Assembly: GCF_003789055.1 (NCBI RefSeq)
Contig: NZ_ML119081.1
Location: 372,001-436,000, forward strand
DNA from: Histidinibacterium lentulum
GTDB taxonomy: Bacteria; Pseudomonadota; Alphaproteobacteria; Rhodobacterales; Rhodobacteraceae
Reading direction: 5' to 3'
Length of the DNA: 64,000 nt
The notes under the pieces are model-generated. The model did not search any database and was not told where the DNA came from. It saw nothing but the letters and a program-made list of their open reading frames with translations. Of the stretch, positions 34,271 through 44,065 are shown piece by piece (position 1 is the first letter of the stretch; each line of letters starts with the position of its first letter). Both the position numbers and the translations under genes were made by a program.

Positions 34271-35230
34271 TCAGGCGGTCTGTCCCAGCTTTCGCAGCCG
34301 GTTCTCCCGCAGCCGGGCGAAATCGTCGCCCGCGTGATAGGAGGACCGCGTCAGCGGCGTCGCCGAGACCATCAGGAAGCCCTTGCCATAGGCCGCCTTC
34401 TCGTAGGCGGCGAACTCCTCGGGCGTCACGAACCGGTCCACCCGGTGATGCTTCGGCGTCGGCTGCAGGTACTGGCCGATGGTCAGGAAATCGACATCCG
34501 CCGCGCGCATGTCGTCCATCACCTGCCCCACCGCCTGCCGGTCCTCGCCAAGGCCCACCATGATCCCCGACTTGGTGAACATCGACGGGTCCAGCTCCTT
34601 CACCCGCTGCAGGAGGCGCAGGGAATGGAAGTACCGCGCCCCGGGCCGCACCTCGGGGTAAAGCCCCGGAACCGTCTCGAGGTTGTGGTTGAACACGTCG
34701 GGCTTCGCCGCCACGACCACCTCCAGCGCCTCCGGACCGCAGCGCAGGAAATCCGGCGTCAGGATCTCGATCGTCGTGTCCGGCGCGCGGTGCCGGATCG
34801 CCCGGATCGTGCGGGCGAAATGCTCGGCGCCGCCGTCCTCCACGTCGTCGCGGTCGACGCTCGTGATCACGACATGGTTCAGCCCCAGCTTCGCCACGGC
34901 ATCCGCCACGCGTCCCGGTTCGAAGGCGTCGAGTTCGTCGGGCCTGCCCGTGGCCACGTTGCAGAAGGTGCAGCCGCGGGTGCAGATGTCTCCCATGATC
35001 ATCATGGTCGCGTGACCCTGCGACCAGCACTCGCCCGCGTTGGGACAGCCCGCCTCCTCGCAGACCGTCACCAGCTTGTGCTCGCGGATGATCTCGCGGG
35101 TCTGGCGATAGCCTTCGGACGTGGGCGCCTTCACCCGGATCCAGCCGGGTTTCTTCGGCTGGGCGTTGTCCTGCCGGTGCGCCTTTTCCGGGTGGCGATC
35201 GGCCGGCAGCTTCAGGTCGCGCGGGGCCAT
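34271..35230 (-). CDS. lipA: Lipoyl synthase
   Basis: A 319-residue radical SAM enzyme that inserts two sulfurs into octanoyl groups on lipoyl domains. It has both iron-sulfur sites: auxiliary [12 protein letters not shown] (Cys-x4-Cys-x5-Cys) and radical [11 protein letters not shown] (CxxxCxxC), plus the C-terminal RSSYHAG. ATG 35230 ([13 protein letters not shown]) was chosen since GGAGG sits seven bases ahead; the in-frame ATG at 35236 is too close to it. Single gene between the convergent terminator region and the Hint gene. Confidence 0.97.
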   Translation of the reverse strand: MAPRDLKLPADRHPEKAHRQDNAQPKKPGWIRVKAPTSEGYRQTREIIREHKLVTVCEEAGCPNAGECWSQGHATMMIMGDICTRGCTFCNVATGRPDELDAFEPGRVADAVAKLGLNHVVITSVDRDDVEDGGAEHFARTIRAIRHRAPDTTIEILTPDFLRCGPEALEVVVAAKPDVFNHNLETVPGLYPEVRPGARYFHSLRLLQRVKELDPSMFTKSGIMVGLGEDRQAVGQVMDDMRAADVDFLTIGQYLQPTPKHHRVDRFVTPEEFAAYEKAAYGKGFLMVSATPLTRSSYHAGDDFARLRENRLRKLGQTA

Positions 35231-35327
35231 GGGCATTCCTCCGGGATTTCCACGGACATAACCCTCCGCCCCCCGGCTGTCCACGGGCAGGCCGCCGCAC
35301 ATGGCGGCCTTGCCCGGGACGCGGGGG

Positions 35328-35885
35328 TCAGGCGGCGCGGCACGGCGCGGCCTCCAGCACGGGCCCCACCTCCTCGCGCGTCAGCAGCGCGAAATGCTCC
35401 GGACCGATGAGGGTCGCGGCCCCGGCGGCGAAGACGCGCAGCCCGGTCGCCGCAAAGAGCACCTCCTCCTCCCCAAGCACGGGCGCCAGCAGCGTCGTCG
35501 CCGGCGCCGCCCTGCGCCGAATGCCGAGATGCCCCACGAGATCCGCCGCCCGCACCAGCGCCACCGGGGTCCCCAGCCAGTCGATGGCCCAGCCCGTCTC
35601 GAGCAGCAGCAACTGCCCGGGCGGCAGGCTCGTTTCGGCATCCGCGCCGAGGACGCCCGCAGGCAGGCGCACCGCGTCGTCCGTGCCGGCCTCGGCGCGC
35701 AGCGCGCGCAGAGGCCGCAGCCCGCCGTCCATGGTGTAGAGCCGGTCGCCCGGGGTCAGCTCCGCCACGTCGCGCCAGCCGGTTTCGGTCTCGAGTTTCG
35801 TGCCCGCGAACAGCCCCATGGGCCCCACGCTCGCGCAAAGCGCCGGAATGCCGATGGCGAACGCATTGGAATGATGTGCAAACAT
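35328..35885 (-). CDS. Hint_2-domain protein lacking the catalytic cysteine
   Basis: A 185-residue protein with a Hedgehog/intein (Hint)-type fold. [18 protein letters not shown], then [17 protein letters not shown], matches the opening of Hint_2 domains common in Rhodobacterales (usual form CFxxGTxIxTxxG). The first position, usually Cys, is not Cys here (GLFAGT), so autocatalytic splicing or cleavage is unlikely. AGGAG seven bases before ATG 35885 fixes the start. No large exoprotein domain is attached, unlike many Hint_2 proteins. Function unknown; possibly a folding or anchoring relic. Confidence 0.75.
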   Translation of the reverse strand: MFAHHSNAFAIGIPALCASVGPMGLFAGTKLETETGWRDVAELTPGDRLYTMDGGLRPLRALRAEAGTDDAVRLPAGVLGADAETSLPPGQLLLLETGWAIDWLGTPVALVRAADLVGHLGIRRRAAPATTLLAPVLGEEEVLFAATGLRVFAAGAATLIGPEHFALLTREEVGPVLEAAPCRAA

Positions 35886-36187
35886 CGCATGTCTCCTGCT
35901 GTCTGAGCGGTCCGTGCCGCCGGTTCGGGAGCGGAAAGCGCGCCCCATGCCCGACAGATTGCGGCGCGATTCGCGCCGGTTTTCCGGCCCGCACGCGGCA
36001 GAACCGGGGCATAGGTTCCGATCCGGCACAGATGCCGCAAGACCCGCGCCCGAGGCGGAAAACCGAGGACAAATACCTGATAAAACTTGACTTAACCCGA
36101 GGCGGATTATGGAGGCCCCCGACGTCAGGCGGGTTTGACCTCCTGCCCGCCCCCCGGCATGCTCGCGGCGCAAGTTCGGGTGGGCAG
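35886..36187. other. Divergent intergenic region, Hint gene to VIT1 gene
   Basis: About 300 bases with no supported gene. An AT-richer patch at 36070-36110 (containing TTGACT at 36087-36092) is the likely promoter zone for one or both neighbours, but I could not fit a convincing -10 box. The open frames across it are extensions of the flanking genes. Confidence 0.35.
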
Positions 36188-36922
36188 ATGACGATCAACT
36201 GGCGCCGCCACCGGCGGGAGGAACACGGGCTCGGCGGCCCGCGGGATTTCCTGCGCCAGATCGTCTATGGCGGCAACGACGGGATCGTGACCACCTTCGC
36301 CGTGGTCTCGGGCTTCGCGGGGGCCGAGGCCGCGGGAACGGCCGAGATCGGCGCGATCGCCGTCCTCGTCTTCGGCCTTGCGAACCTCTTCGCCGACGGC
36401 GTTTCCATGGGCCTCGGAGAGGTGCTCGCCGCACGCTCCCAGGCCGTGCTCCACGACCGGCAGCGCAGGGGCCAGCTGCGGGAGCTGAAGGACCATCCCG
36501 AGAAGGAACGCGCCGAACTCGTCCAGATCCTCGAGGAGCGCGGGCTCGATCCCGCCGCCGCCCGTCGCGTGAGCCGGGAGCTCGTGGCCTCGCCCGACCT
36601 CGTGGCGGACCTGATGATGACCTACGAACTCGAGATGCCGGAAAGCCCGGAGCGCAGCCCCTATCTCGGCGGGCTCTCGACCTTCGTCTCCTTCATCCTC
36701 TTCGGCTTCCTGCCGCTGATCCCCTACATGCTGCGCGACCCGCTGGCGCCCGGGACCTTCGGCCTTGCCGTCGCCGCCACCGCCGCGGCGCTGGCGCTCC
36801 TGGGGATCCTGCGCGCTGTCGTGACGCGGGAACGGCTCTTGCGCGGCATGGCGGAAACGCTCTCGGTCGGCGGGATCTGCGCGGTGGTGGCCTACGGCGT
36901 GGGCGCTCTCGTCGCGGGCTGA
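36188..36922 (+). CDS. VIT1/CCC1-family iron/manganese transporter
   Basis: A 244-residue membrane protein of the vacuolar iron transporter family. Typical marks: IVYGGNDGIVTTFAVVSGFAG in the first membrane segment, FADGVSMGLGEVLAARSQ, then a Glu-rich cytoplasmic loop (EKERAELVQILEERGLDPA) that binds metal in the family, then three more membrane segments. It exports Fe2+ or Mn2+ from the cytoplasm. ATG 36188 (MTINWRRHRREEHGL) was chosen; upstream sequence in the same frame is the intergenic region. Confidence 0.9.
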   Translation: MTINWRRHRREEHGLGGPRDFLRQIVYGGNDGIVTTFAVVSGFAGAEAAGTAEIGAIAVLVFGLANLFADGVSMGLGEVLAARSQAVLHDRQRRGQLRELKDHPEKERAELVQILEERGLDPAAARRVSRELVASPDLVADLMMTYELEMPESPERSPYLGGLSTFVSFILFGFLPLIPYMLRDPLAPGTFGLAVAATAAALALLGILRAVVTRERLLRGMAETLSVGGICAVVAYGVGALVAG

Positions 36923-36932
36923 GCCCGCGACC

Positions 36933-37973
36933 TCAGCCGATCCTGTGGGCGGGCTGGCTGTCGTAATGCGTCCGCAGCCGCTGCAGCGCGATCCTCAGGA
37001 CGATCTTGCCCGACCGCGCGGACCAGCCCATGCGGCGCTCGGTCTCCTCCATGCCCTCGAGCAGGCAGCAGCAGCGCAGCGCCACATCCCCCAGCCCCGG
37101 CCCCAGCGCGCCAAGCGCGCTCGCGACCCGCGCCCGCGCCTGCCCGTGGCCGCGGTCCGGCAGCAGCACCACCGTCTCGCCGCGCACCAGCTTCAGCCAT
37201 TCGGGCGGTGTCTCGGCCTCGAGCTGCGCCAGTTCGAAATCCTCGCGCAGCCGCTCTCCGGCGGCGACGAGCCCCTTGCCCAGGAACGGCGTTCCGTCCT
37301 TGTCGCGCCGCCGTGCGAGGCTCGCGAGCGGGCTTTCCGCGAAGGGATGCCGCGCCCGGACGGCACCGCCCGTCTGCGCGCGCCGCCGCGCCTCGGCCAG
37401 CCCCGCCTGGGTGCGCTCCTGCGCGGCATTCTCCCGCGCGGCCATCCGCATCCGCAGTTCAGAGCGCCCCGCCCCGGTCACCCGGTACCGCAGGATGCGC
37501 GCGTCGAGATCCTCGCATTCCACGAGATCGCGCAGCGCCAGCACCTCTGCCGTGGGCCGCTCGACCATCGCCGTGCGCGCGGGCTCCCCGTCCGACGCGT
37601 CCCGCACCACCACGGCCCGCTCCATCTCCCGCGCCAGAGCCAGCGTGGCCCCCGCCTCGCAAAGCCGGCGCAGCACCCGGATCAGTTCCCCGTCGAGCAG
37701 GTCCCCGTCCGCGATCCCCAGGCTGTCCCAGGAGTTGTCCCCAAGAGCCCGCGCCAGCCGCCGGAGACCGCCGTCAACCAGCGGGTCGTCCCGCCGCGCC
37801 TCGATCCGCCGGATCTGGCGCAAGACGGTGGAGGCGTGGACGTCGATCCTGCGGGCCAGCGCCCGGATCGGGATGCCTCCGTCCACATGGGCCAGGTAAT
37901 GCCCGACGGCATCGGGCACCCAGCCCGGCAAATCCCCGATATCCAGACGAAACTCCGCTGTCTGCTGGCCCAT
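36933..37973 (-). CDS. DUF6456 domain protein with N-terminal helix-turn-helix
   Basis: A 346-residue protein. Residues about 10-70 contain a plausible HTH (HYLAHVDGGIPIRALARRI, then HASTVLRQIRRIE). The C-terminal DUF6456 domain (about 215-346) includes LGPGLGDVALRCCCLLEGME and GWSARSGKIVLRIALQRL, a conserved segment of unknown role in Rhodobacterales. ATG 37973 (MGQQTAEFRLDIGD) was preferred to the longer frame. It is divergent from the DUF6477 gene, with a 235-base gap. Probably a DNA-binding regulator; the target is unknown. Confidence 0.75.
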   Translation of the reverse strand: MGQQTAEFRLDIGDLPGWVPDAVGHYLAHVDGGIPIRALARRIDVHASTVLRQIRRIEARRDDPLVDGGLRRLARALGDNSWDSLGIADGDLLDGELIRVLRRLCEAGATLALAREMERAVVVRDASDGEPARTAMVERPTAEVLALRDLVECEDLDARILRYRVTGAGRSELRMRMAARENAAQERTQAGLAEARRRAQTGGAVRARHPFAESPLASLARRRDKDGTPFLGKGLVAAGERLREDFELAQLEAETPPEWLKLVRGETVVLLPDRGHGQARARVASALGALGPGLGDVALRCCCLLEGMEETERRMGWSARSGKIVLRIALQRLRTHYDSQPAHRIG

Positions 37974-38208
37974 GCGCTGTATCCTTGTTCCGGGTCCGCC
38001 CCCGCGCCGAACGACCGGCGCAACCGCCCCGAGAATACATCCTTGAGTTGTATTGGTTACCCAAGTCTTAATGTCCCCCGGCACGGGACGACTTTCGATT
38101 GCACCCGATAACAGGACCTGAGGGCTGCGTTCTCAGAATTCTATCCACACGCAACACACGTTAGGGTTGTATATTCTCCCGTCATCCAACGACTGCGAGG
38201 GAACTGGA

Positions 38209-38532
38209 ATGCAGGATCTTTACGGTATGGTCTCGGCGCTGCGCCGGCCGAGGCTTCTGGTCACCGCCGCGCGCTTCGGCCTCGACGATTACATCCGCGA
38301 CATTCACCTGCCCCGGATCCTGCGAATGGCCGGCAGCAGCCTGCCGCGCACCGGCACGGCGCTGATCCGCCTGCTCGACATCGAGGAGAGCATGGACGCC
38401 CGCCGCCGCGCCGGGGCCGCGGACTACTCCGTTGCGCGTCACGTCGAGGTGCTGGTCGCGGTGATGGCCGAAACCCGGCTCCTTGCCGTCTTCCGGCCCG
38501 GACCCGTCGCCGGTCCCTCCGAGCCCGGCTGA
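38209..38532 (+). CDS. DUF6477 family protein
   Basis: A 107-residue basic protein, start ATG 38209 with GAGGGAA nearby. The opening ALRRPRLLVTAARFGLDDYI matches the DUF6477 family of small Rhodobacterales proteins. It pairs divergently with the DUF6456 gene, an arrangement I recall from relatives. No membrane segment or signal peptide. Function unknown. Confidence 0.75.
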   Translation: MQDLYGMVSALRRPRLLVTAARFGLDDYIRDIHLPRILRMAGSSLPRTGTALIRLLDIEESMDARRRAGAADYSVARHVEVLVAVMAETRLLAVFRPGPVAGPSEPG

Positions 38533-38545
38533 GCCGGGCTCCGCC

Positions 38546-40090
38546 TCAGGTGAAGGCGTCGGGCATCTCCGCCTTGCGCCGCGCGACATGGTCCGACAGC
38601 GCCTCGGCGATCCCGGGGTCGAGGGGCGGTTTCTGGTACTGCGCCAGCAGCTTCTCGACCCGCGCGGCCGCGAGCGACATGGTGTCCGAGCCGCCTTCCT
38701 CGAACCACTGCTCGAAGGGCTTGTAGTCCAGCAGATCGGACCGCCAGAACGCTGATTTGAAATGACTCTGGGTATGGGCGCAGCCCAGGAAATGCCCGCC
38801 CGGACCCACCTCCTCCAGCGCGGCCATCGCCTGCGCCTCCTCGCCGATGTCGATGCCTGCGGCGAACTTGTGCAGCGCGCCGAGCTGGTCGGCATCCATC
38901 ACGAACTTCTCGAAACTGGTCACCAGCCCACCCTCCAGCCAGCCGCAGGCATGGAGCATGAAGTTGACCCCCGACAGCAGCCCCGCCTGCAGGCTGTTGG
39001 CGCTCTCATAGGCCGCCTGCGCATCGGGCAGCTTGGAGCCGTTGAAGGCGCCCGCAGAGCGGTAGGGCAGCCGCAGGCGCCGCGCGAGCTGGCCCATGCC
39101 ATAGGTGATCTGCGCGGCCTCGGGCGTGCCGAAGGTGGGTGCGCCGGAATTCATGTCGATCGAGGTCACGAAGGTGCCCGCGATCACCGGCGCTCCGGGC
39201 CGCACGAGCTGGCTGTAGGCGACCCCCGCCAGCACCTCGGCCAGCACCTGCGTCAGCGTGCCCGCGACCGACACAGGCGCCATGGCGCCCCCCACCACGA
39301 AGGGCGATATGATCGTCGCCTGCCCCGCCTCGGCATAGACCTCCAGCGCGCCCATCATTGTCGCGTCGAAGGTCAGCGGCGAATTGATGTTGATGAGCGA
39401 GGTCATTACCACGTTCTCGGAAACGAATTGTTTCCCGAAAAGGATCTCGCACATCTCCACGCTGTCGCGCGCCCGGCTCGGTTCCGTCACCGATCCCATG
39501 AAGGGCTTGTCCGACAGCGTCATATGCGCCAGCAGCATGTCGAAATGGCGCTTGTTGACCGCGATATCGGTGGGCTCGCAGACGGTGCCGCCGGAATGGT
39601 GCAGCCATTTCGACATGTAGCCCAGCTTCACCAGCGTCTCGAAATCCGCCATCGTGGCATAGCGGCGGCCGCCCCTGATGTCGCGCACGAAGGGCGGCCC
39701 GTAGACCGGCGCAAGGACAAGGTTCCGCCCGCCGATCTCCACCGACCGTTCGGGATTGCGCGCGGCCTGGGTGAAGCTGGCGGGCGCCGTGGCGCAAAGC
39801 TGCCGCGCAAGGCCCGGCGGGATGCGCACCCGCTCCCCCGTGACTTCCGCCCCCGCCTGCCGCCAGCGCTCGAGCGCGGCGGGGTTCTCCACGAAGTTCA
39901 CCCCGATCTCGGCAAGCACCCGGTCGGCATTGGCCTCGATGATCTCGATGGCCTCGGGGGTCAGCACCTCGAAATCCGGGATGTTGCGCTCGATGAAGCG
40001 GGCGCAGTCGATCCGGACCGCCGTCCGCTCCGCCCGCCGCGCAGCCCCGCCGCCGCCCCTGCCCCTGCGGGTCGTCGTCGCTTCGGTCAT
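38546..40090 (-). CDS. Trimethylamine methyltransferase (MttB) family protein, non-pyrrolysine
   Basis: A 514-residue TIM-barrel methyltransferase of the MttB family. [20 protein letters not shown] is the standard start; [38 protein letters not shown] and [20 protein letters not shown] are family blocks. No in-frame TAG codon is present, so it is not the pyrrolysine enzyme; such homologues demethylate quaternary amines such as glycine betaine and pass the methyl to a corrinoid protein. No corrinoid protein gene lies nearby. ATG 40090 has AGAGG seven bases ahead; ATG 40096 is too close to it. Confidence 0.88.
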   Translation of the reverse strand: MTEATTTRRGRGGGGAARRAERTAVRIDCARFIERNIPDFEVLTPEAIEIIEANADRVLAEIGVNFVENPAALERWRQAGAEVTGERVRIPPGLARQLCATAPASFTQAARNPERSVEIGGRNLVLAPVYGPPFVRDIRGGRRYATMADFETLVKLGYMSKWLHHSGGTVCEPTDIAVNKRHFDMLLAHMTLSDKPFMGSVTEPSRARDSVEMCEILFGKQFVSENVVMTSLININSPLTFDATMMGALEVYAEAGQATIISPFVVGGAMAPVSVAGTLTQVLAEVLAGVAYSQLVRPGAPVIAGTFVTSIDMNSGAPTFGTPEAAQITYGMGQLARRLRLPYRSAGAFNGSKLPDAQAAYESANSLQAGLLSGVNFMLHACGWLEGGLVTSFEKFVMDADQLGALHKFAAGIDIGEEAQAMAALEEVGPGGHFLGCAHTQSHFKSAFWRSDLLDYKPFEQWFEEGGSDTMSLAAARVEKLLAQYQKPPLDPGIAEALSDHVARRKAEMPDAFT

Positions 40091-40351
40091 CGCCATACCT
40101 CTCGGAGCCGCATCGTCCGCGCGTCATACGCCGCGCCGCGGGGCGGATGTCGCGGGATTGCGCCCTCCCGGTGTCAAAAGCGACATGCCCCGAACCCGGC
40201 CCCCCGTCCCGCTTTCTCCCCGGAATGCCGGGCTCAAGCCTGGCCTGTCCATCCCCCCACCCGGAGGCCGGGCTTCTACCTCCACCCGGATGCCCGGCAA
40301 AGGCCCCCTGCCCGCTTGCCTCCCCCCCGCCTTGCCGCTACCCGCTTTCCC

Positions 40352-41923
40352 ATGACCCTGCCCGCGTCCCACCACGACCGTCTCCTGATCGTCGATTTCG
40401 GCTCCCAGGTGACCCAGCTCATCGCCCGCCGCCTGCGCGAGCTCAACGTCTACTGCGAGATCCGCCCGTTCAACGCGGTGACGGCCGACACCCTCCGGGA
40501 CTTCGCCCCGAAGGCCGTGATCCTCTCGGGCGGCCCGGCATCGGTGATCGACGCGGACAGCCCGCGCCCGCCGGCGGAACTCTGGGACCTCGGCGTGCCG
40601 GTCCTCGGCATCTGCTACGGCCAGCAGGTGATGATGCAGATGCTGGGCGGCCGCGTCGAACGCGGCGACGGGACGGCGGAATTCGGCCGCGCCTATGTGG
40701 AGCGCAAGGGCGACGCGCATCCCGACCTGCTGACCGGCTGGTTCCTCGAGGGTCGCGAGCAGGTCTGGATGAGCCACGGCGACCATGTCGCTGAAATCGC
40801 TCCGGGTTTCGAGGTTCTGGGCACCTCGCCCGGTGCCCCCTTCGCGATAACCGGCGACCGCGCCCGTCACTTCTACGCCGTGCAGTTCCACCCCGAGGTG
40901 CACCATACGCCGAATGGACGGACCCTCTACGAGAACTTCGTCCGGCTCGCGGGCTTCACCGGCGACTGGACCATGGCCGCCTTCAAGGACGAGGCCATCG
41001 AGCGCATCCGCGCCCAGGTCGGCGACGCCAAGGTGATCTGCGGCCTCTCGGGTGGCGTCGACAGCTCCGTCGCCGCCGTCCTGATCCACGAGGCCATCGG
41101 CGACCAGCTCACCTGCGTCTTCGTGGACCACGGCCTCCTCAGGCTCAACGAGGCGGAGCAGGTGCTGAGCATGTTCCGCGACCACTACAACATCCCGCTG
41201 ATCCACGCGGACGAAAGCGATCTCTTCCTCGGCGCGCTCGAGGGCGTCTCCGACCCCGAGACGAAGCGCAAGACCATCGGCCGGCTCTTCATCGACGTGT
41301 TCCAGAAACACGCCGACACGATCGAGGGCGCGGCCTTCCTCGCCCAGGGCACGCTCTACCCCGACGTGATCGAGAGCGTCTCGGCCTCGGGCGGGCCGTC
41401 CGTCACCATCAAGAGCCACCACAACGTGGGCGGCCTGCCCGAGAAGATGGGTCTGAAACTGGTCGAGCCCCTGCGCGAGCTCTTCAAGGACGAGGTTCGC
41501 GCCCTCGGGCACGAGCTCGGCCTTCCCCAGAGCTTCATCGGCCGCCATCCCTTCCCCGGTCCGGGCCTCGCGATCCGCTGTCCCGGCGAGATCACCCGCG
41601 AGAAGCTGGAGATCCTGCGCAAGGCCGACGCGGTCTTCATCGACCAGATCCGCCGCCATGGCCTCTATGACGAGATCTGGCAGGCCTTCGTCGCGATCCT
41701 GCCCGTGCGCACCGTGGGCGTGATGGGCGACGGGCGGACCTACGATTTCGCCTGCGCCCTGCGCGCGGTGACCTCCGTCGACGGCATGACCGCCGATTAC
41801 TACCCCTTCTCCCACGAGTTCCTCGGCGAGACCGCCACGCGGATCATCAACGAGGTGCGCGGCATCAACCGGGTGACCTACGACATCACCTCGAAACCGC
41901 CCGGCACGATCGAATGGGAATGA
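40352..41923 (+). CDS. guaA: GMP synthase (glutamine-hydrolysing)
   Basis: A 523-residue enzyme that aminates XMP to GMP. The class I amidotransferase domain (about 1-200) has GICYGQQ (catalytic Cys) and FHPEVHH (His and Glu). The ATP-pyrophosphatase domain has [12 protein letters not shown], and the C-terminal dimerisation domain has FPGPGLAIR and the conserved final KPPGTIEWE. The start is ATG 40352 ([17 protein letters not shown]); a very long upstream open frame is only an absence of stops in GC-rich DNA. Divergent from the MttB-family gene. Confidence 0.97.
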   Translation: MTLPASHHDRLLIVDFGSQVTQLIARRLRELNVYCEIRPFNAVTADTLRDFAPKAVILSGGPASVIDADSPRPPAELWDLGVPVLGICYGQQVMMQMLGGRVERGDGTAEFGRAYVERKGDAHPDLLTGWFLEGREQVWMSHGDHVAEIAPGFEVLGTSPGAPFAITGDRARHFYAVQFHPEVHHTPNGRTLYENFVRLAGFTGDWTMAAFKDEAIERIRAQVGDAKVICGLSGGVDSSVAAVLIHEAIGDQLTCVFVDHGLLRLNEAEQVLSMFRDHYNIPLIHADESDLFLGALEGVSDPETKRKTIGRLFIDVFQKHADTIEGAAFLAQGTLYPDVIESVSASGGPSVTIKSHHNVGGLPEKMGLKLVEPLRELFKDEVRALGHELGLPQSFIGRHPFPGPGLAIRCPGEITREKLEILRKADAVFIDQIRRHGLYDEIWQAFVAILPVRTVGVMGDGRTYDFACALRAVTSVDGMTADYYPFSHEFLGETATRIINEVRGINRVTYDITSKPPGTIEWE

Positions 41924-42022
41924 CCGCCGCCCGCCCCCGCCCCGCGCGCCGGGCCACCCCGGACCTCCGGGGACGATGCGGCTGAGCGGCCTCCTCCGGG
42001 AGGATCGCGGCGGGCGGTCGCC

Positions 42023-42685
42023 ATGAGACGCCTGCTGCGGACCCTCGCGGGCCTCGTCCTGATCGCCGTGGCCCTCTATGGCATCGGCTTCGCGGGCGGC
42101 CTCGGCTCGGCGCTGCTGACGCCCTCCTGCGCCACCCTCAAGACCCGGGAGGCGCGCTTCGACCTGGCCGTGGTGCTGTCGTCGGGCATGCAGGCCGGGG
42201 GCACGCTCGGCCCGGTGACCGCCGACCGCCTGATGGCGGGCGTGGGGCTCTACGAGGCCGGGACGGTCGCGCGGCTCCACATGACCGGCGACGGGCTGCC
42301 GCAATCCCCGGTCTCGGCCGGGGGCGCGATGCGCGACAAGGCCATCGCCGAGGGTGTCCCCCCCGACCTCGTGACCGCCGAGGAACATTCCCGCTCCACC
42401 CTCGAATCGGCGCTCCTGTCCCGCGGCGAGACCGCCGACGCCGACACGATCGTCCTGGTCAGCTCCGGCTTCCACCTCTGGCGCGCGGCCGCGTCGATGG
42501 CCTGGGCGGGCACGCCCGTGGATGCGACCTGCCATCCCGCCGCCATGACCGACCCCTCCGAGCTGCTCGAGAAGGCCCATTACGAGGCGCTGCGCTGGGG
42601 ACCCAACGCCCTGCGCGCGCTGCTCTGGTCCGCCGCCGATCTGATCGGGCTCTCCGAACGCCTGCCGGACTGGTGGCTCGCCTGA
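42023..42685 (+). CDS. YdcF/DUF218 family protein
   Basis: A 220-residue protein with an N-terminal membrane segment (about 8-30) and a DUF218 domain: FDLAVVLSSGMQAGGTLGPV, the RLMAGVGLYEAG block, and EHSRSTLESALLSRGET (the ExxSxxTxEN-like block), then VLVSSGFHLWRAAASMAWAG. DUF218 proteins are anchored at the periplasmic face; some (SanA, ElyC) affect envelope integrity. It lies 99 bases downstream of guaA and upstream of a small exported protein. Confidence 0.83.
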   Translation: MRRLLRTLAGLVLIAVALYGIGFAGGLGSALLTPSCATLKTREARFDLAVVLSSGMQAGGTLGPVTADRLMAGVGLYEAGTVARLHMTGDGLPQSPVSAGGAMRDKAIAEGVPPDLVTAEEHSRSTLESALLSRGETADADTIVLVSSGFHLWRAAASMAWAGTPVDATCHPAAMTDPSELLEKAHYEALRWGPNALRALLWSAADLIGLSERLPDWWLA

Positions 42686-42732
42686 CGGCGGCGGGGCTGG
42701 ACAGGCGCCGCGCGGGCCGCCACCCTCTCCCC

Positions 42733-43095
42733 ATGCTCCGCGCAGCCGCCCTCGCCCTGCCGCTGGCCCTCCTCGCCGGGACCGCCCCCGCCGATCCCCC
42801 GGGACTGCACTGCCTCGGCTCCCGGCCCGGCTTCATGTTCTCCGTCGAGGCCGGCGACGTGGTGCGCTTCGACTATCTCGGAGACGGGCAGTTCGGACTC
42901 GACCCCGCGCTGACCGACCGCTTCGAGGGCTTTCGCGGCTTCGAACTCGTCACCGCGCGGGAGCGCTGGGATCTCTGGCTCGAGACCCGCGCCTGCCGCA
43001 TCATCGGCATCGACCTGCCGCTCTCGCTCGAGATCGCGGTGCCCTCGTCGGGCGGCCTGCGCCCGCTCACCGCCTGTTGCCGCTGGGTCGACTGA
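42733..43095 (+). CDS. Small exported protein of unknown function
   Basis: A 120-residue protein with a clear signal peptide (MLRAAALALPLALLAGTAPA, cleavage near PADPP). The mature part of about 100 residues has three cysteines (in LHC, RACRI and TACCRW regions), which suggests disulfides. ATG 42733 was preferred to the longer frame, because it places the signal peptide at the N-terminus. Not recognised as a named family. It follows the YdcF-like gene closely and may share its transcript. Confidence 0.7.
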   Translation: MLRAAALALPLALLAGTAPADPPGLHCLGSRPGFMFSVEAGDVVRFDYLGDGQFGLDPALTDRFEGFRGFELVTARERWDLWLETRACRIIGIDLPLSLEIAVPSSGGLRPLTACCRWVD

Positions 43096-43162
43096 CCCCG
43101 GCCCCTTGCACCCGCCCCCCGGTCGGGGCAGAGGTCGGCGGCCCCCAGCCAGAGCGCGCCCC

Positions 43163-44044
43163 GTGACCGACCTCGCCCCGCCCCGCCTGACCGACACTGC
43201 CCGCGCGGGCCTCTGGATGCTGGGCGCCGTGGTGTCCTTCACCTCCATGGCTCTGGCGGGCCGCGCGGTCAGCCTCTCGCTCGACACCTTCGAGATCATG
43301 ACCTGGCGCAGCGTCGTCGGCATCGTCATCGTGCTCACCGTGGCCACCGCCACCGGCACGATCCGGCAGGTCCGCGCCGAGCGGCTGTGGCTTCACGGCG
43401 TCCGCAACCTCGCCCATTTCACCGGCCAGAACCTCTGGTTCTTCGCCGTCGCCACGATCCCCCTCGCGCAGCTCTTCGCGCTCGAGTTCACGACGCCGAT
43501 CTGGGCGCTGCTCCTCGCCGTGCCGATCCTCGGCGAAAGGATCACCACCCGCGCGCTGGTCACCGCCGGGGTGGGCTTTCTCGGCGTCCTGATCGTCGCC
43601 CGTCCCTCGCCCGAGACCCTGAGCCCCGGGCTCATGGCCGCCGCCGCCTGCGCGGTCGGCTTCGGGCTGACGGCGGTGCTGACGCGCAGGCTCACGCGGA
43701 CCGACAGCATCACCTCGATCCTGTTCTGGCTCACGGTGATGCAGGCGGTCTTCGGGGTGATCTGCGCGGGCATCGACGGCGACATCGCCATGCCGGGCCG
43801 CACCGAGGCGCCCCTCCTGATCGTCATCGGCTGCGCCGGTCTCGCCGCGCATTTCTGCCTGACCTCGGCGCTGTCGCTGGCCCCCGCGGGGGTGATCATG
43901 CCCATCGACTTCCTGAGGCTGCCGCTGATCACGGTGCTCGGCATGGCGATCTACGCCGAGCCCTTCGACCCCCTCGTGCTTCTCGGCGGCGCGATCATCT
44001 TCGCGGCCACATGGTCCGGTCTCGCCCGCCGCACCCGCGCCTGA
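43163..44044 (+). CDS. EamA/DMT-family transporter 1
   Basis: A 293-residue membrane protein with about ten hydrophobic segments in two EamA repeats, the drug/metabolite transporter plan. It opens with a GTG at 43163; the frame upstream is Pro/Arg-rich and not protein-like. Conserved marks include LAQLFALEFTTPIWALLLAV and GERITTRALVTAGVGFLGV at the end of the first repeat. Such proteins export or import amino acids, nucleobases or other metabolites; substrate not predictable. A second EamA transporter lies 1 kb downstream, beyond a convergent SDR gene. Confidence 0.87.
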   Translation: MTDLAPPRLTDTARAGLWMLGAVVSFTSMALAGRAVSLSLDTFEIMTWRSVVGIVIVLTVATATGTIRQVRAERLWLHGVRNLAHFTGQNLWFFAVATIPLAQLFALEFTTPIWALLLAVPILGERITTRALVTAGVGFLGVLIVARPSPETLSPGLMAAAACAVGFGLTAVLTRRLTRTDSITSILFWLTVMQAVFGVICAGIDGDIAMPGRTEAPLLIVIGCAGLAAHFCLTSALSLAPAGVIMPIDFLRLPLITVLGMAIYAEPFDPLVLLGGAIIFAATWSGLARRTRA

Positions 44045-44065
44045 CGCCGCCCCGCCGGTCCGCGG

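Noticed and set aside
35886-36187. Candidate promoter with TTGACT at 36087 for the VIT1 gene
   Set aside because: No -10 hexamer fits at a 16-18 base spacing, so only the region is noted, not a promoter.
38762-40351. A very long plus-strand open frame running into guaA
   Set aside because: The upstream part is antisense to the MttB-family gene and reads as Arg/His/Gly-rich; guaA itself starts at 40352 with the correct N-terminus. Lack of stops is expected at this GC content.
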